The position numbers were made by a program, and so were the translations under genes. A stretch of 53,028 nucleotides of DNA, taken from positions 920,855-973,882 of the forward strand of contig MU130299.1 in NCBI GenBank assembly GCA_015039465.1, written 5' to 3'. Under the pieces are notes generated by a model. That model was not told where the DNA came from, did no database searches, and saw nothing but the letters and a program-made list of their open reading frames with translations. This DNA comes from Phlegmacium glaucopus. Its lineage: Eukaryota; Basidiomycota; Agaricomycetes; Agaricales; Cortinariaceae. Positions 1 to 10,397 of the stretch are shown here, one piece after another. Every line of letters begins with the position of its first letter. Positions within the stretch are counted from its first letter, which is position 1.

Positions 1-545
1 TTCTCCGGTTGCCCAGTTGATCTCCGGGTTGTGCATCTTAAGCCAGGAATGTCCGAGAATCAAGGTTTGTTTTCCTAGTCCAGTAACCGCGAACAAGGAT
101 CTCTCGGAGTGTCCTTTATACCTGAGTATCAGATCAACCACTTCTGTGATCGATCCGGCTTCATTTGGGGTACCGTCAACGTTAAATACCGGAATCGGGT
201 TTGACAGGGATTTTGTTGTGAGCCTGTTAGTTTTGACATAGTCTCTGTCAATAAACCTTCCATCGGCTCCGGAGTCTATTAAGGACAGAAAGGAGTTTAC
301 TTCTCCGGTGTCGGTCGTTTCAATGCTGACTTTGAGTTCCAGTGATTTAGAGTCAGCATCGAGGGAGCCAATAGTGAACTTTTTTGGGAGGGTTCTTTCC
401 CATCGGGGCCGGAACACTCGGATTTCTTTTGGAATTTCTGATGTTTGTACGACTTGAATGTTTCCAACCGTCTCGTCTATTTCATCAATGCTATCTACAT
501 GTAAAACAGAGAACCGGTTGGTTGTTGACAGCGAGGGCGTGCAGT
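1..545 (-). CDS. pol: Gypsy pol polyprotein, N-terminal (retropepsin) part
   Basis: Minus-strand translation after gag stays open to the window edge. It shows the aspartic protease active-site triplet Asp-Ser-Gly (about 277-269) followed by Ala-Asp, and downstream the second conserved protease block ending LGHSWL (about 57-40), which usually precedes reverse transcriptase. The pol frame is offset by -1 from gag and overlaps the gag stop, so gag and pol are probably joined by frameshifting. No classical XXXYYYZ slippery heptamer was seen near the gag stop. RT, RNase H and integrase are outside the window. Confidence 0.85.
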
Positions 546-1727
546 TCACTCGCTGTTTTGGCAAAAATCCTTTAAATCCTCGGTCGGACTTTCATGTTCA
601 GTGTTCTCCGAAGGTTCCGTCGGTTCCGGATCAGGCACTTTGTCATATTCGGCTAGCCGGAACTCCAAGAGGGTATGGAGTTCGTCATTGGACATTGTTC
701 GGACGTCAAAACATTTTTCACAATGTCTCCCAATGTGTCCGACGCCTCCGCACCGGAAGCATGACAGCGGTACAGAGCCTGCTTTTCGGGCCGCATCAAT
801 ATCCATGGGTACAGGGTTTCCCGGAGTTGGCACGAGGTGTGCGTTCCTCTGTGGTGGATTTGACGGACTGAATCGGAGTGTGGTAGTACCGATTGGTCGA
901 GAAGTGGTTGCTGCCGGACTTTTGTAAGCTGACTGGAAGGCCTCGTTAGTAGCTCGGTTTTCGTCTATTGTCCGTGCCATTCCGTACCATCCCGTCGGAT
1001 CTGTATCGGACGGTCTTCCGGAAGCCATTGTAGCAATGGAGTTCTGAATCTGGGCATTCAGGCCTCTTCGGAATTTTACTACAATAGTTTTTGGATCAGT
1101 GTATCCAGAATCCGTGATTAGGTCTTGGAATTCATCCACATATTCTTCCAAAGACCGTGTTTTCTGGAAATATCCAGTTGACTCTAGTCGGTTGATGGCA
1201 ACCGAGTCCGCATTTGCGGGACAGAACTCTTTTTTGAAGTCGTCTCGGAAATCAGACCAATCCAGGAACCGGGTTGACTCAGGGTTTTCCGTTTCCCATC
1301 GGAAAACTCTGGCTGCCCACTTTGATGCTCTTCCGGATTTCATGTAGGACATGGCCCAGATGATTTTTGTTTGCTCGTCCGAGAATTCATCGGAACAAAG
1401 CCGGATGTACGTTTGGCAGGAGTGAAGGAATGCTGTTCCTTTGGATCGTTCTCCGTCAAACTCCGTTGGGAATGCCGGCCTTGCAGAGCGCGTCCAGGGT
1501 ATGTTTTCGGTTTGAGGGGGAACCTTTTGTTGTGGTACAGGTGATTGTACATTCGGAACGAGTCGATGGATTGTCTCCATGATTAGGTCGAATCTGTTTT
1601 GGTATTCGATGTCCCGAGCTCGCAATAGGACGACTTCTCTTTCCAGCTGGGCGGTGCGTTCATCGTCCATGGCTGATAGGAAGGAGCCGCTCGGAGATGC
1701 GTGCTGTGAAGACAAGGAGGGAGCCAC
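546..1727 (-). CDS. gag: Gypsy Gag polyprotein with CCHC zinc knuckle
   Basis: The protein has 393 residues. The centre (about residues 90-230) has the retrotransposon capsid signature, rich in Trp and aromatic residues. A CCHC zinc knuckle of spacing C-x2-C-x4-H-x4-C lies near residues 322-335 (CFRCGGVGHIGRHC) and would bind the genomic RNA. The acidic tail after the knuckle leads into the pol frame. It starts at an ATG about 110 bp inside the LTR end, as expected for a short Gypsy leader. There are no internal stops, which suggests recent insertion or selection. It forms the virus-like particle in which reverse transcription occurs (family knowledge). Confidence 0.92.
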   Translation of the reverse strand: MAPSLSSQHASPSGSFLSAMDDERTAQLEREVVLLRARDIEYQNRFDLIMETIHRLVPNVQSPVPQQKVPPQTENIPWTRSARPAFPTEFDGERSKGTAFLHSCQTYIRLCSDEFSDEQTKIIWAMSYMKSGRASKWAARVFRWETENPESTRFLDWSDFRDDFKKEFCPANADSVAINRLESTGYFQKTRSLEEYVDEFQDLITDSGYTDPKTIVVKFRRGLNAQIQNSIATMASGRPSDTDPTGWYGMARTIDENRATNEAFQSAYKSPAATTSRPIGTTTLRFSPSNPPQRNAHLVPTPGNPVPMDIDAARKAGSVPLSCFRCGGVGHIGRHCEKCFDVRTMSNDELHTLLEFRLAEYDKVPDPEPTEPSENTEHESPTEDLKDFCQNSE

Positions 1728-1836
1728 GGTCTGGGAGTGTACGGAGTCTGATTGGCCCGAATCGGGGGCTGTAAATCGGACTATCGTTCCACTGTGCGGA
1801 CCGGACTCGGTCCGTTAAAGGGAGATCCTTTCCTAA

Positions 1837-2249
1837 TGTTAGGGCAACTGCAACGCTGACTTAGTCAAGCTAGCAGGGGATCCAAAGTTAATAATATTTC
1901 AGAAAAGATATCTACAAGTGACTTACCTAGCAGGGGATCCAAAGAGGAAAGGATGGGGATCCCTGCTAGGCTGGGGGTGTTTAAGTACTAATATGGACAT
2001 AACGGAGATATAAAATAAATAAAGGAATGATACGATAATAATTAATTAATTAAATAAGAAGTGGTGCGATATGAAAAATAGAAATAAAAGACGGAGTGAA
2101 TCGGAGGACCGGAGTCGGAGCGGAACTACGGGATTCCGGAGTCAACCGGTGACGGAAGCGGAGTTGGACGGAAGGTCGGAGGTCGTCGGAAAGGTGGGGT
2201 GTATGATTCTAGAGTTGAGGTTTGGGTTAAAGTCGGGTGTCCCCTAACA
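1837..2249 (-). repeat. 5' LTR of the Gypsy element
   Basis: This 413-bp segment starts TGTTAGGG and ends CCCTAACA, a perfect 8-bp terminal inverted repeat with TG...CA ends. It lies directly upstream (minus strand) of the gag leader. Inside, a CTAGCAGGGGATCC motif occurs twice and once inverted (about 1870-1970). The 3' LTR is outside the window, so LTR identity cannot be measured. The flanking pentamer is GTGCA (2250-2254), to be matched at the far end. Confidence 0.8.
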
Positions 2250-2727
2250 GTGCACTTCCCCACCTGCTGACAATGAAACCCCAGGCAACCATCAAAGCAC
2301 CCTCTGCACGCTGCCACATCAGCAAATTGTCAACACCCTGTGTTCATCATCACCATTGTGCCTCATCACTACCACCATTTTCATGTGAATGCCAACAATG
2401 GGCTGAGTGCAAGGGAGTTTGAGGACCACCAGCAATATTGCTCACCCCAATGACTCAATATGTGCCCTGAGACCAGAAAGTTTGTAATAAGCCCAGTGAT
2501 GGCCTGTTGCCACTTGATGGACAGGCAATGTTGAGACCACCAGCAGACATGTTGAAGAAATGGTATGGCACACTTGCTGATCATCCACTTCCCATTCACT
2601 GACTGTGAATAATAATTTAGCCATACTACATATCTTTCCTGTACAGTGACAAAGCTTGCCACAATCATGTAAGTTCCTCACGCTGCGGTCTCACTCCCAC
2701 CCCACTCATACATATAAATTCAGTTAC
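2250..2727. other. Gene-poor stretch between the Gypsy LTR and a solo LTR
   Basis: About 480 bp, rich in CAC/CCA and TGG triplets, without a convincing reading frame on either strand. The composition resembles the surrounding transposon-derived DNA. It is probably decayed repeat, but no family was recognised. Confidence 0.4.
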
Positions 2728-3056
2728 TGTTAGGGGATACTCATTGTATCCACCCCTAGGTACACTTAGCATTACTTTACTTTCACTTTACTCTATGATT
2801 GTATCACTTGCCATGTTCCACATCCTACCCTTTATGGACATCCCTTTATTGTAGTAGTAGTTGACCCTTTTCCAATGACATTGTGAGATGTCAGTTTCTA
2901 TTTTTGTCATATCTTGACACACGCTGCCGTCTATTGTGTACTAGCTGTATATAGTTGTATTTGCTCCCATGCATGTAGTATATAAGTGTAAGGTGCTTAT
3001 CAAAGATAAGCACCTTAGAATTCAGCTTGATTCCCGGGTTCTATTCTCCTCTAACA
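2728..3056 (+). repeat. Solo LTR, copy A
   Basis: A 329-bp unit beginning TGTTAGGGG and ending CTCTAACA, flanked on both sides by the identical pentamer GTTAC (2723-2727 and 3057-3061). A perfect 5-bp target duplication with TG...CA ends is diagnostic of LTR-element integration. No coding region is attached, so this is a solo LTR left by LTR-LTR recombination. It is related to the inverted copy at 3832-4155: both contain a shared block around CCCATGCATGTAGTATATA. The strand given is arbitrary. Confidence 0.9.
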
Positions 3057-3831
3057 GTTACCACCACCAACACTTCATCAGCTTACTCATTCTCATGTTA
3101 GAGATATGGTCTCTGTTCACAGACTATGATACTATATTAGTATTTCCATAGATATCATTGTACATATGTAGTCCCAATAAATTTTGATTGTGCGCTACCA
3201 TGACAATTCACTGGTTTAATTATTAAAGTGAACAGAATAATGTATTATTTTTGTGCAAGCTGTGTCAAAAAGTGCACAATGATGTACAAGGATGCACCAT
3301 TCTTCAAGGGATATTTTTACCAATGTTCCATTCTGTTCACTGTGCACCATTTGATCCATTTGATCTGAAGTATACAATTATGTACAATGATCCATAATGG
3401 TGCAGCTTTTTGCTATTTCTTTGATCAATGGTGCAAAATATACAATTTACAGTTTTCCTGATGTAACTAATGCAATCATAGGTTTGGCTTTTGGAAGCCA
3501 GCAGGAGGATGGTAAAATTACTGTACCAGACATCCATGTATGGGTATACTTAATTCTAAGTTGCTGATGGTTCAAGATGTGTTAGCAGACAGCCTTTAAA
3601 GTCACTAATAGTTGCCTTGCACTTCTCTGTTGCACCAACTGTGGTGAGGGTTATAGCCTTTGATGGAAGGGTATCCACTAACTGTTGGTGATGTCATCAG
3701 AATTTAAATAGAGCAAGATTACTCATCTCTACATTTGTAATAATACTATCCATTGGGTTTGAGCACTTAAAGGTCTGGTCCAGTCCTTTTTGCAACTAAA
3801 TATGAAAAGACCAGGACCAGTTCTGAGGTTC
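3057..3831. other. AT-rich DNA between two solo LTRs; no gene seen
   Basis: About 775 bp of low-GC DNA without a supported reading frame. It includes short GTGCAC/ATGTACA-like repeats around 3270-3440. Near the right end there is a local complementary pair (GGTCTGGTCC at about 3771 against ACCAGGACCAG at about 3810). Probably repeat-derived. Confidence 0.4.
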
Positions 3832-4155
3832 TGTTAGGGCGAATAAGAACCTGGGAACCAAGCTGAATTCTAATAAGCACCTTGCACCTATATACTACAT
3901 GCATGGGAGTTAATACAATTATATATGGCTAGTACATAATAGAAGGCATGGGTGTGTCAAGTTAACAAGAATAGAAACTTGACATGTGACCACAGTCAGG
4001 GACATCATCAGTCATTGGGCATAACTACTACTACTACGATGAAAGGGTGAGACAAGTGCAGGATAGGTATGGTGGTAGTGATACAATCATAGAGTAGGTG
4101 AAGGTAATACATACTAAGCCAACTAGGGGTAGACCTGAGATACGGTCCCCTGACA
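3832..4155 (-). repeat. Solo LTR, copy B (inverted relative to copy A)
   Basis: A 324-bp unit starting TGTTAGGGC and ending CCCTGACA on the plus strand, flanked by the exact pentamer GGTTC on both sides (3827-3831 and 4156-4160). Its reverse complement aligns over its whole length with copy A, with many substitutions and small indels, so the two insertions are old relatives of one LTR family. There are no internal coding remnants. Confidence 0.9.
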
Positions 4156-4665
4156 GGTTCCCACAACAGGGGAAGTCCAGACCACTTCCAGACTGGACCA
4201 CAGAGTAAATAAAATAGAATACTGGTTTGGAGCAGCTTTCCTCCATTTTTTTCATATTTTATAATAATATAATACAACCATCATTCAAATACATTCAAAT
4301 GGCAGAAAAATAATATGATGCACTAATAACTCAAGGTCTAATGAGAAGTATCACCCAGAGCCCAAGTTAATTGAAAGGATGTCCAACCTACTCAACATCT
4401 GCTACCATATACATGATGGATCACTGACTACCAGGAAACTATCAAAAGGATAAGAGGCTGAACATAGATGAATGTCTAACTGTAGGACAACATGTATAAC
4501 CACAGGTAAAGCATGTTGAATGTGTACACCACAGATAATATGAGTGATTTTGCTAACCAAAAGTTGTATTCTGACAGGACTGCCAGACTGCCACAAGTTT
4601 AGAATACTAGCATTGGAGAGAAAATATTGAGCAATGAAACAACAATGTGGGTTACATTATAAGGC
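4156..4665. other. AT-rich stretch 3' of the NLR gene; no gene seen
   Basis: About 510 bp without a supported reading frame. It holds the presumed 3' untranslated region of the minus-strand NLR gene and flanking repeat DNA. Confidence 0.4.
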
Positions 4666-7600
4666 CTATACAACCTCTAAAATCAATAGTTCTCCTGATG
4701 CATATCCAAGGCAGATTTTAGACAAGTGGTAGCTGACAAATGTTGGCTTCTGGAAAGGTGGTGGAATCCAGATTTTATATGGCTTTGAGATGTGGAATAT
4801 TGTATCTTGATATATGTTAAGGCAAGATGGCTGTAATGAGTAATCTATTTGGCCAGTAGAATTGTGGATAAAAACACCATCAGGAATTGATGATACAACA
4901 GGTATTTGACTGCTGTCAGATAAAGATAGATATGAGGTACATCCTTTTAGCTCCACTCCACAGTTGCCTATAGCTATGTTCCAGATACATACAGTGTTAT
5001 CTAAAGATGCAGACACAATATGCATACCATCAGGAGAGAAAGTGGCATCTTTGACACACTGTGAATGTCCTCTAAGTTCTGCCTCACACTCTCCTGTGGT
5101 TGTATTCCAGATTCGTGCAGTTTCATCCCAAGATGCAGACACAATATGCATACCATCAGGAGAGAAGACAGCAGAGTTAACCCATTCTGTATGGCCTTTG
5201 AGCTCTCCCTCACACTCTCCTGTGGCTGTATTCCAGATCCGTGCAGTTTTATCCCAAGATGCAGACACAACATGCATGCCATCTGGAGAGAAAACAGCAG
5301 ATACAACCTGGTCTGAATGACCTTTCAGCTCTGCCTCACACTCTCCTGTGGCTGTATTCCAGATCCATGCAGTGTGATCACCAGATGTTGACACTATGTG
5401 CATACCATCAGGAGAGAAGACAGCAGAGTTAACTGATTCTGAATGTCCTTTGAGTTCTGCCTCACACTCTCCTGTTGCTGTATTCCATATCCGTGCAGTG
5501 CAATCATCAGATGCAGACACAATATGCATCCCATCAACAGAGAATACAGCAGAATTCACCCTGTCTGAATGTCCTTTGAGCTCTGCCTCACATTCTCCTG
5601 CGACTGTATTCCAGATCCGTGCAGTATGATCACTAGATGCAGACACAAGATGAATGCCATCAAGGGAAAAGACAGCAGAGTTGACCCTCTTTAAATGACC
5701 TTTACACTCTGCCTCACACTCTCCTGTGGTTGTATTCCAGATCCATGCATTGTGGTCATCAGATGTTGACACAATATGCATACCATCTGGAGAAAAGATG
5801 GCAGAGTTGACACATTTTGAATGTCCTTTAAGCTCTGCCTCACAGTTTCCTGTGATTGTATTCCAGATCCGTGCAGTGTGATCATAAGATGCAGACACAA
5901 CATGTATACCATCAGGGGAGAAGACAGCAGATATAACACAGCTTGAATGTCCTTTCAGCTCTACCTCACACTCTCTTGTGGCCACATTCCAGATATGTAC
6001 AGTGTGATCATTAGATGCAGATACAATGTGCATACCATTAGGAGAGAAGACAGCAGAGTTAACACATTTTGAATGTCCTTTAAGCTCTGCCTCACACTTT
6101 CCTGTGACTGTATTCCAGATCCGCACAGCATGATCACTTGATGCAGACACAACATGCATACCATCTGGAGAGAATACAGCAGATGTGACCTGGTCTGAAT
6201 GTCCTTTTAGCTCTGCCTCACAGTTGCCTGTAGCTGTGTTCCAGATCCGTGCAGTGTCATCATTAGATGCTGACACAATATGCATACCATCAGGAGAGAA
6301 GACTGCAGATATGACCTGGTCTGAATGTCCTTTGAGCTCTGCCTCACACTCTCCTGTGGCTGTATTCCAGATTCGTGCAGTTTTATCCCAAGATGCAGAC
6401 ACAATATGCATACCATCAGGAGAGAAAACAGCAGAGTTAACACATTTTGAATGTCCTTTCAGCTCTGCCTCACACTCTCCTGTAGCTGTATTCCAGATTC
6501 TTACAGTCTTATCATAAGATGCAGAGACAATATGCATACCATCAGGAGAGAAGACAGCAGAGTAGACCCAGTCTGAATGTCCTTCTAGTACTGCTTCACA
6601 TTCTCCTGTAGCTGTATTCCAGATCTGTACAGTGTGGTCATTACATGCAGACACAATATGCATACCATCTGCAGAGAAGGCAGCAGATTTGACTATATCT
6701 GAATGCCTTAGAACTGCTTCAGACAGGCTCCATGCTTTTCTTCTTCCCAAGCAGAGCTTCCATGGGCAGTTCATCCTACTTCCATATGTCTTCCAGATAT
6801 CTGATTTTGCTGGCAGCCAAATTAATGCTGAAGGACATCCCTCAAGACTATTATTTTTAATAAAGTCAAAATTCTTTTTCAAGAACTGTTCAGCATCAAT
6901 CACTGTCATTGTAAACAACCTTTGGGTCTAGGTTTCTGTTGTTAATACAATGTATCTGTAGCAACAAGGCAATAACTTACATTTGCCCAACTTTCTAGCT
7001 TATGCAGTGAATTCATTGCACTCCCCAACTTTCCTAAAATGCTCAAACAATCCATCCATCGCAGAAGATGTCTTTGGAAAAAATGCTTCAATTCATCAAA
7101 TCCATGGTTGTTGTCTGCATGAGTGAAGTGAAAAGCCCAGCTACTACAAACATATGCAAGAGATTCAGAAATATCTCCACACTTCCTCTCCAACAAATAG
7201 TGTACCATTCCCTTCTGTGACCATTCTTTCTCCATCAAGGCCAGACACTGAAGTGCTAGATGTTTATGTGAAATACAAGGGTCAAGATAGTGCTTTGGGG
7301 AACGAATTTGATTACTGATGAAATCATGGAAGGAAGCATGCAATATTGAGATGGGTAAATCAGAGACTTGAGATGGGATATATATCAAGGAATGAAGAGA
7401 AGAAAGGGCAGCCTTAGTGTGTTCTATGGGCATTTGTGTCAAAGAACTGATAGCAGTCATAGAAAGAGGATTATAAGCATATACAATAGCTGTAAGAACC
7501 ATGCCTATATCTAAAGTCTCTCCCACATTTGTAGAGGCATAAGCAGCATCCAATATTCTTTCATAAAGAACATCAAGTGGATAGGTTAGACCTGATGTTG

Positions 7601-9221
7601 ATTCCAATGCAAAATTAACCACATCTGAAAGACGTCGAGGCATATAAGAGCTACCTCTCTGAGCAATATATTTGCAGACAGTTGCTGCATATATAAACAA
7701 AGTGCCAGACATGTTGACCAGCCTTTCAACTTCAGTCTGGGGAGGCCAGTCATGCCTCTTTAAACAACTTTGGCCATCAAGCAAACAGGCTCTGATATAG
7801 AGTTCAATATCAGCCTTTGCAATCTCCTTTTCAACCTCATGAAGAATGAAGTTTGAATGAGCCCAGGATTTATTAAAGGACTCCAAGAGCCTTATTTCTG
7901 GACGGCTGGTGATGAAGAACTTCACTGGAAGAGAAGCATTGTGCTGTAAGATCATAGAAAGTAACTCAGTCACAAGGGACTGGTCAGAGCACTCATCCAG
8001 AGCATCAAGAACAATAACTGGGACAACTGCTACATCCCTAGTATCCTTGTATGCAACTGTGAGTGGTCTAACAATGAAATTCAGGAATTGTTTGCCAATC
8101 CTCCAAGATGAGCAGTCAGGATGGGCTTCCACTACATCCAGGATGAGGTGGGAAAGGGAGGGAATATACCTTGCCAACTGAAGGGAGATAGTGGGTATGA
8201 TACAACGGACATCACTGGTATCCACCCGGAGATGAGAAGCGAAAAAGGTACCACCAAGGGATTGCTTTTCATCAAGCATCTCACTGAATGAGTAGGCAAT
8301 TGTTGTTTTGCCAGTCCCAGCCATCCCGTTGAGCCAGTATACCTTTGTGGTTGCAGTATCACTGGCCCATACTCGCAGTGTATCGAGGATTACTTGGCGA
8401 GTGTTCTCTGTACACGCGTTACGTGGAGCAGGAGATGCTGCGTCGTATTCTGCAAACTGAGCACGTGGCAAGAGTTTTTCACGTAGTGCATCCTATAAAT
8501 AAGCGTTGAGCGATGATAATCTCATTTCAAAGATTATATACGCTCACTATCACTAATGTTCGAGACCTTTGCTCATTTCCATCAGGACTGAATGGTGGAT
8601 GCCAGTGGATCTGGCACGGTGATAGAACTATCAATACACAAACATCGGCTTTTTTTATGCAGGTAGGATGATGCGTACATTGTTGGCCATGTTAAAGGTC
8701 GGCTGGTGCAGACATACATCGTGAGCACCTTGCAAGACAGAGAATCGGCTGTTTGGAAGTGGCATCTGCTAAAACGGCAGTAATTAGTCACGATGGTGGT
8801 GAATGCGCAATGAGTACTGACCTCGGATGGCGCTTCTGGTGCTGAGCTAGCAGAACCAAATTGTCTGGCCACCTCAGGTATCGATACTGAAACTGGGACG
8901 GAAATTGGGGGAGACGTAGGGTTTGTTTTTGTATTTGTATTCGTTATGGGTGCACAGTTGACACTGAACGTAGGAACCGGCGATGAAGGAGGATAGTCGA
9001 ATGGCACATTACTGTGTTAAATATGTTTATAATACTATTCGACGATAGGACTTCGTTACCCACCTTGTTCCTGCGCCTGTCGCCTCCATACGGCAATCAG
9101 ATCTTGAATGCACGCTGATCGACGATGGGCTGGGCGAGTCCGACGGCTGAAGAAGGGAACCAACTCTCTTCCGAGCAGCTTTGGTTATGTGATTTTTCTT
9201 TGATAGCCTTTCCCTCCCCAT
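4666..9221 (-). CDS. NLR-like STAND protein: NACHT NTPase with 14 WD40 repeats
   Basis: Spliced model (minus): exons 9221-9064, 9011-8822, 8768-8679, 8610-8548, 8492-6981 and 6927-4666, about 1424 residues. All junctions are GT-AG and in phase; the small exon 8610-8548 is the least certain. The N-terminus is short, Ser/Pro/Thr-rich and of no recognised effector family. The NACHT module follows in exon 5, with Walker A GMAGTGKTT and Walker B VIVLDALDE, then a helical region. Exon 6 carries 14 WD40 repeats of 42 residues. Fungal NLRs of this build (HET-D/HET-E, NWD class) act in nonself recognition and regulated cell death; repeats form ligand-binding propellers and NACHT drives oligomerisation (family knowledge). 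A TATATATATA tract lies about 90 bp upstream of the ATG. The specific ligand is unknown. Confidence 0.88.
4945..6715 (-). repeat. Array of 14 near-identical 126-bp WD40-coding units
   Basis: Each unit encodes a 42-residue WD40 blade built around a conserved block with IWNTATGECEAELKGHS and FSPDGMHIVSAS. Units differ mostly at a few positions: the two residues after GHS (DW, KC, DQ, SC, DR, ES, EW, QC) and those around the SAS-x-D-x-T stretch. The DNA is equally uniform, which indicates repeat exchange or conversion. The last unit (lowest coordinates) is the most divergent. Confidence 0.92.
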
Positions 9222-10288
9222 GATGATGGAAGCAACAGAGAGCGCTCAACGTTGGCTGTACCAGTTTGCTTCTTCCCACAGTAACGTCTGCTCGTGTGCC
9301 GCAACATCCTTAGTATATATATATGACAACCCTTTACGCACACGATACAAAGAAGAAATGATATAGAGAGCGGTCCCACGCTGCATACGAAAAACAAGGG
9401 CAGACACTTGACAATAATAAATAACACCGCTATAGCTTGATTCCCCAAGTTCGACGAGGCGATAGATAGGTTTCAACGATATATTCGATTTGCCAACTAT
9501 CACCAATGGTGTTGATTATAGAAAAATGGCGACTTACCGAATCATCGGACCACAATGACACATAGCGTCTGGAAACCGATAGGGCGAAAGGCAGAGAACC
9601 ACATGGGATAGAGAATAAAAACTCAATGTCAGGTTTGAACTCTTCATGAGTTTATTGGTGAGAGAAATTGCTACGGTCCCCGTTCCGGTAGCTATAGACG
9701 TCTGGATTAAGGCTGTCGCAGGTAGGTTGGTGTTTGGCAAGCGGAGAGTGGATGGAACCTTGGCACAACCGCCTTGGTGATCCATTTGTGAAGAACCTCT
9801 ACCTGATACCAATATAAATTTAACGCTACGTTATCAGAGATAAATCGATAAACTCACAAATGGTTTGTACATTATATTTTCCTTCTGGACTAATTCAGGA
9901 GCCAAGACGGCTGCTTCGAAGTGACCTTGTAAGCACCGGACGCCGACGCGTTCCAAGGCAGATAGTTTTGCTCCGGCCCCAATCCATTGAGGTTGTGAGT
10001 GGCCTTGAAGTTTTATTTCGAAGGATTATTGTTGGGAACGGTTGAGTTACACTTTAATGAGCTATAGCCGCGTCTACTGTTTAGGAGGGATTCAGCCCTT
10101 GCCATTGAACCGCCACATAACCGCCGTCGTGAGTCTTATTAGGCATGAGACCTTCTATGCCGGGTTTTTTTTATCGCTGGGAAGGCATCGAGGCGTGATG
10201 TGTTCTTATCGCTCGCTTAAGAAGTTTGAGTTTGTCAAAATCCTTAACATCCAGTCTATTTGGGTTCATGAAGGGGACAAAAAAACAC
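9222..10288. other. Intergenic, upstream of the NLR gene; no confident gene
   Basis: Open frames exist on the minus strand (for example about 9812-9534) but none shows a domain, a clean splice structure or a codon pattern that I can defend. A TATATATATA tract at about 9313-9322 may belong to the NLR promoter. Confidence 0.35.
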
Positions 10289-10397
10289 TGACAAGAGTGG
10301 GATTCGAACCCACGCAACATTACGTTATGAGAAAACCCGCTCAGTGCAGGTAAGCCGAAGCTTGAGTCACACGCCTTAACCGCTCGGCCATCTTGCC
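10289..10397 (-). tRNA. trnL-CAA: tRNA-Leu (anticodon CAA) with a 29-nt intron
   Basis: Read on the minus strand: acceptor stem GGCAAGA pairs with TCTTGTC (one G-U) and the discriminator is A, as in tRNA-Leu. The D arm is GCC...GGC with the class II GAGCGGTTAA loop. The anticodon stem TGTGA/TCATA encloses loop CTCAAGC with anticodon CAA. The T arm is GTGGG TTCGAAT CCCAC. A 29-nt intron (10360-10332) sits one base 3' of the anticodon, the standard position for tRNA-splicing endonuclease. The long variable arm is present. Mature length is 80 nt plus CCA. Confidence 0.93.

Larger units (their letters stand above)
1..2249 (-). mobile_element. Ty3/Gypsy LTR retrotransposon, 5' part (truncated by window edge)
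   Basis: Read on the minus strand the order is 5' LTR (2249-1837), a short leader, gag (1727-546) and the start of pol with an aspartic protease (from about 545 to the window edge). Zinc knuckle, protease and LTR ends all fit Gypsy (Metaviridae). The reverse transcriptase, integrase and 3' LTR would lie left of position 1, so neither intactness nor the second target-site copy can be judged. Gag is uninterrupted for 393 codons and the visible pol frame is open, so the element looks young. Confidence 0.9.

Noticed and set aside
3057..3831. Region between the solo LTRs as the body of one LTR element
   Set aside because: The LTRs are in opposite orientation, and each has its own distinct target duplication, so they are separate insertions.
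4964..6931. Many overlapping open frames antisense and out of frame across the WD40 array
   Set aside because: They repeat with the 126-bp period of the WD40 units and are shadows of the real frame.
9534..9812. A 92-codon minus-strand frame upstream of the NLR gene
   Set aside because: No domain and no splice partner; it could be an exon but nothing supports it.
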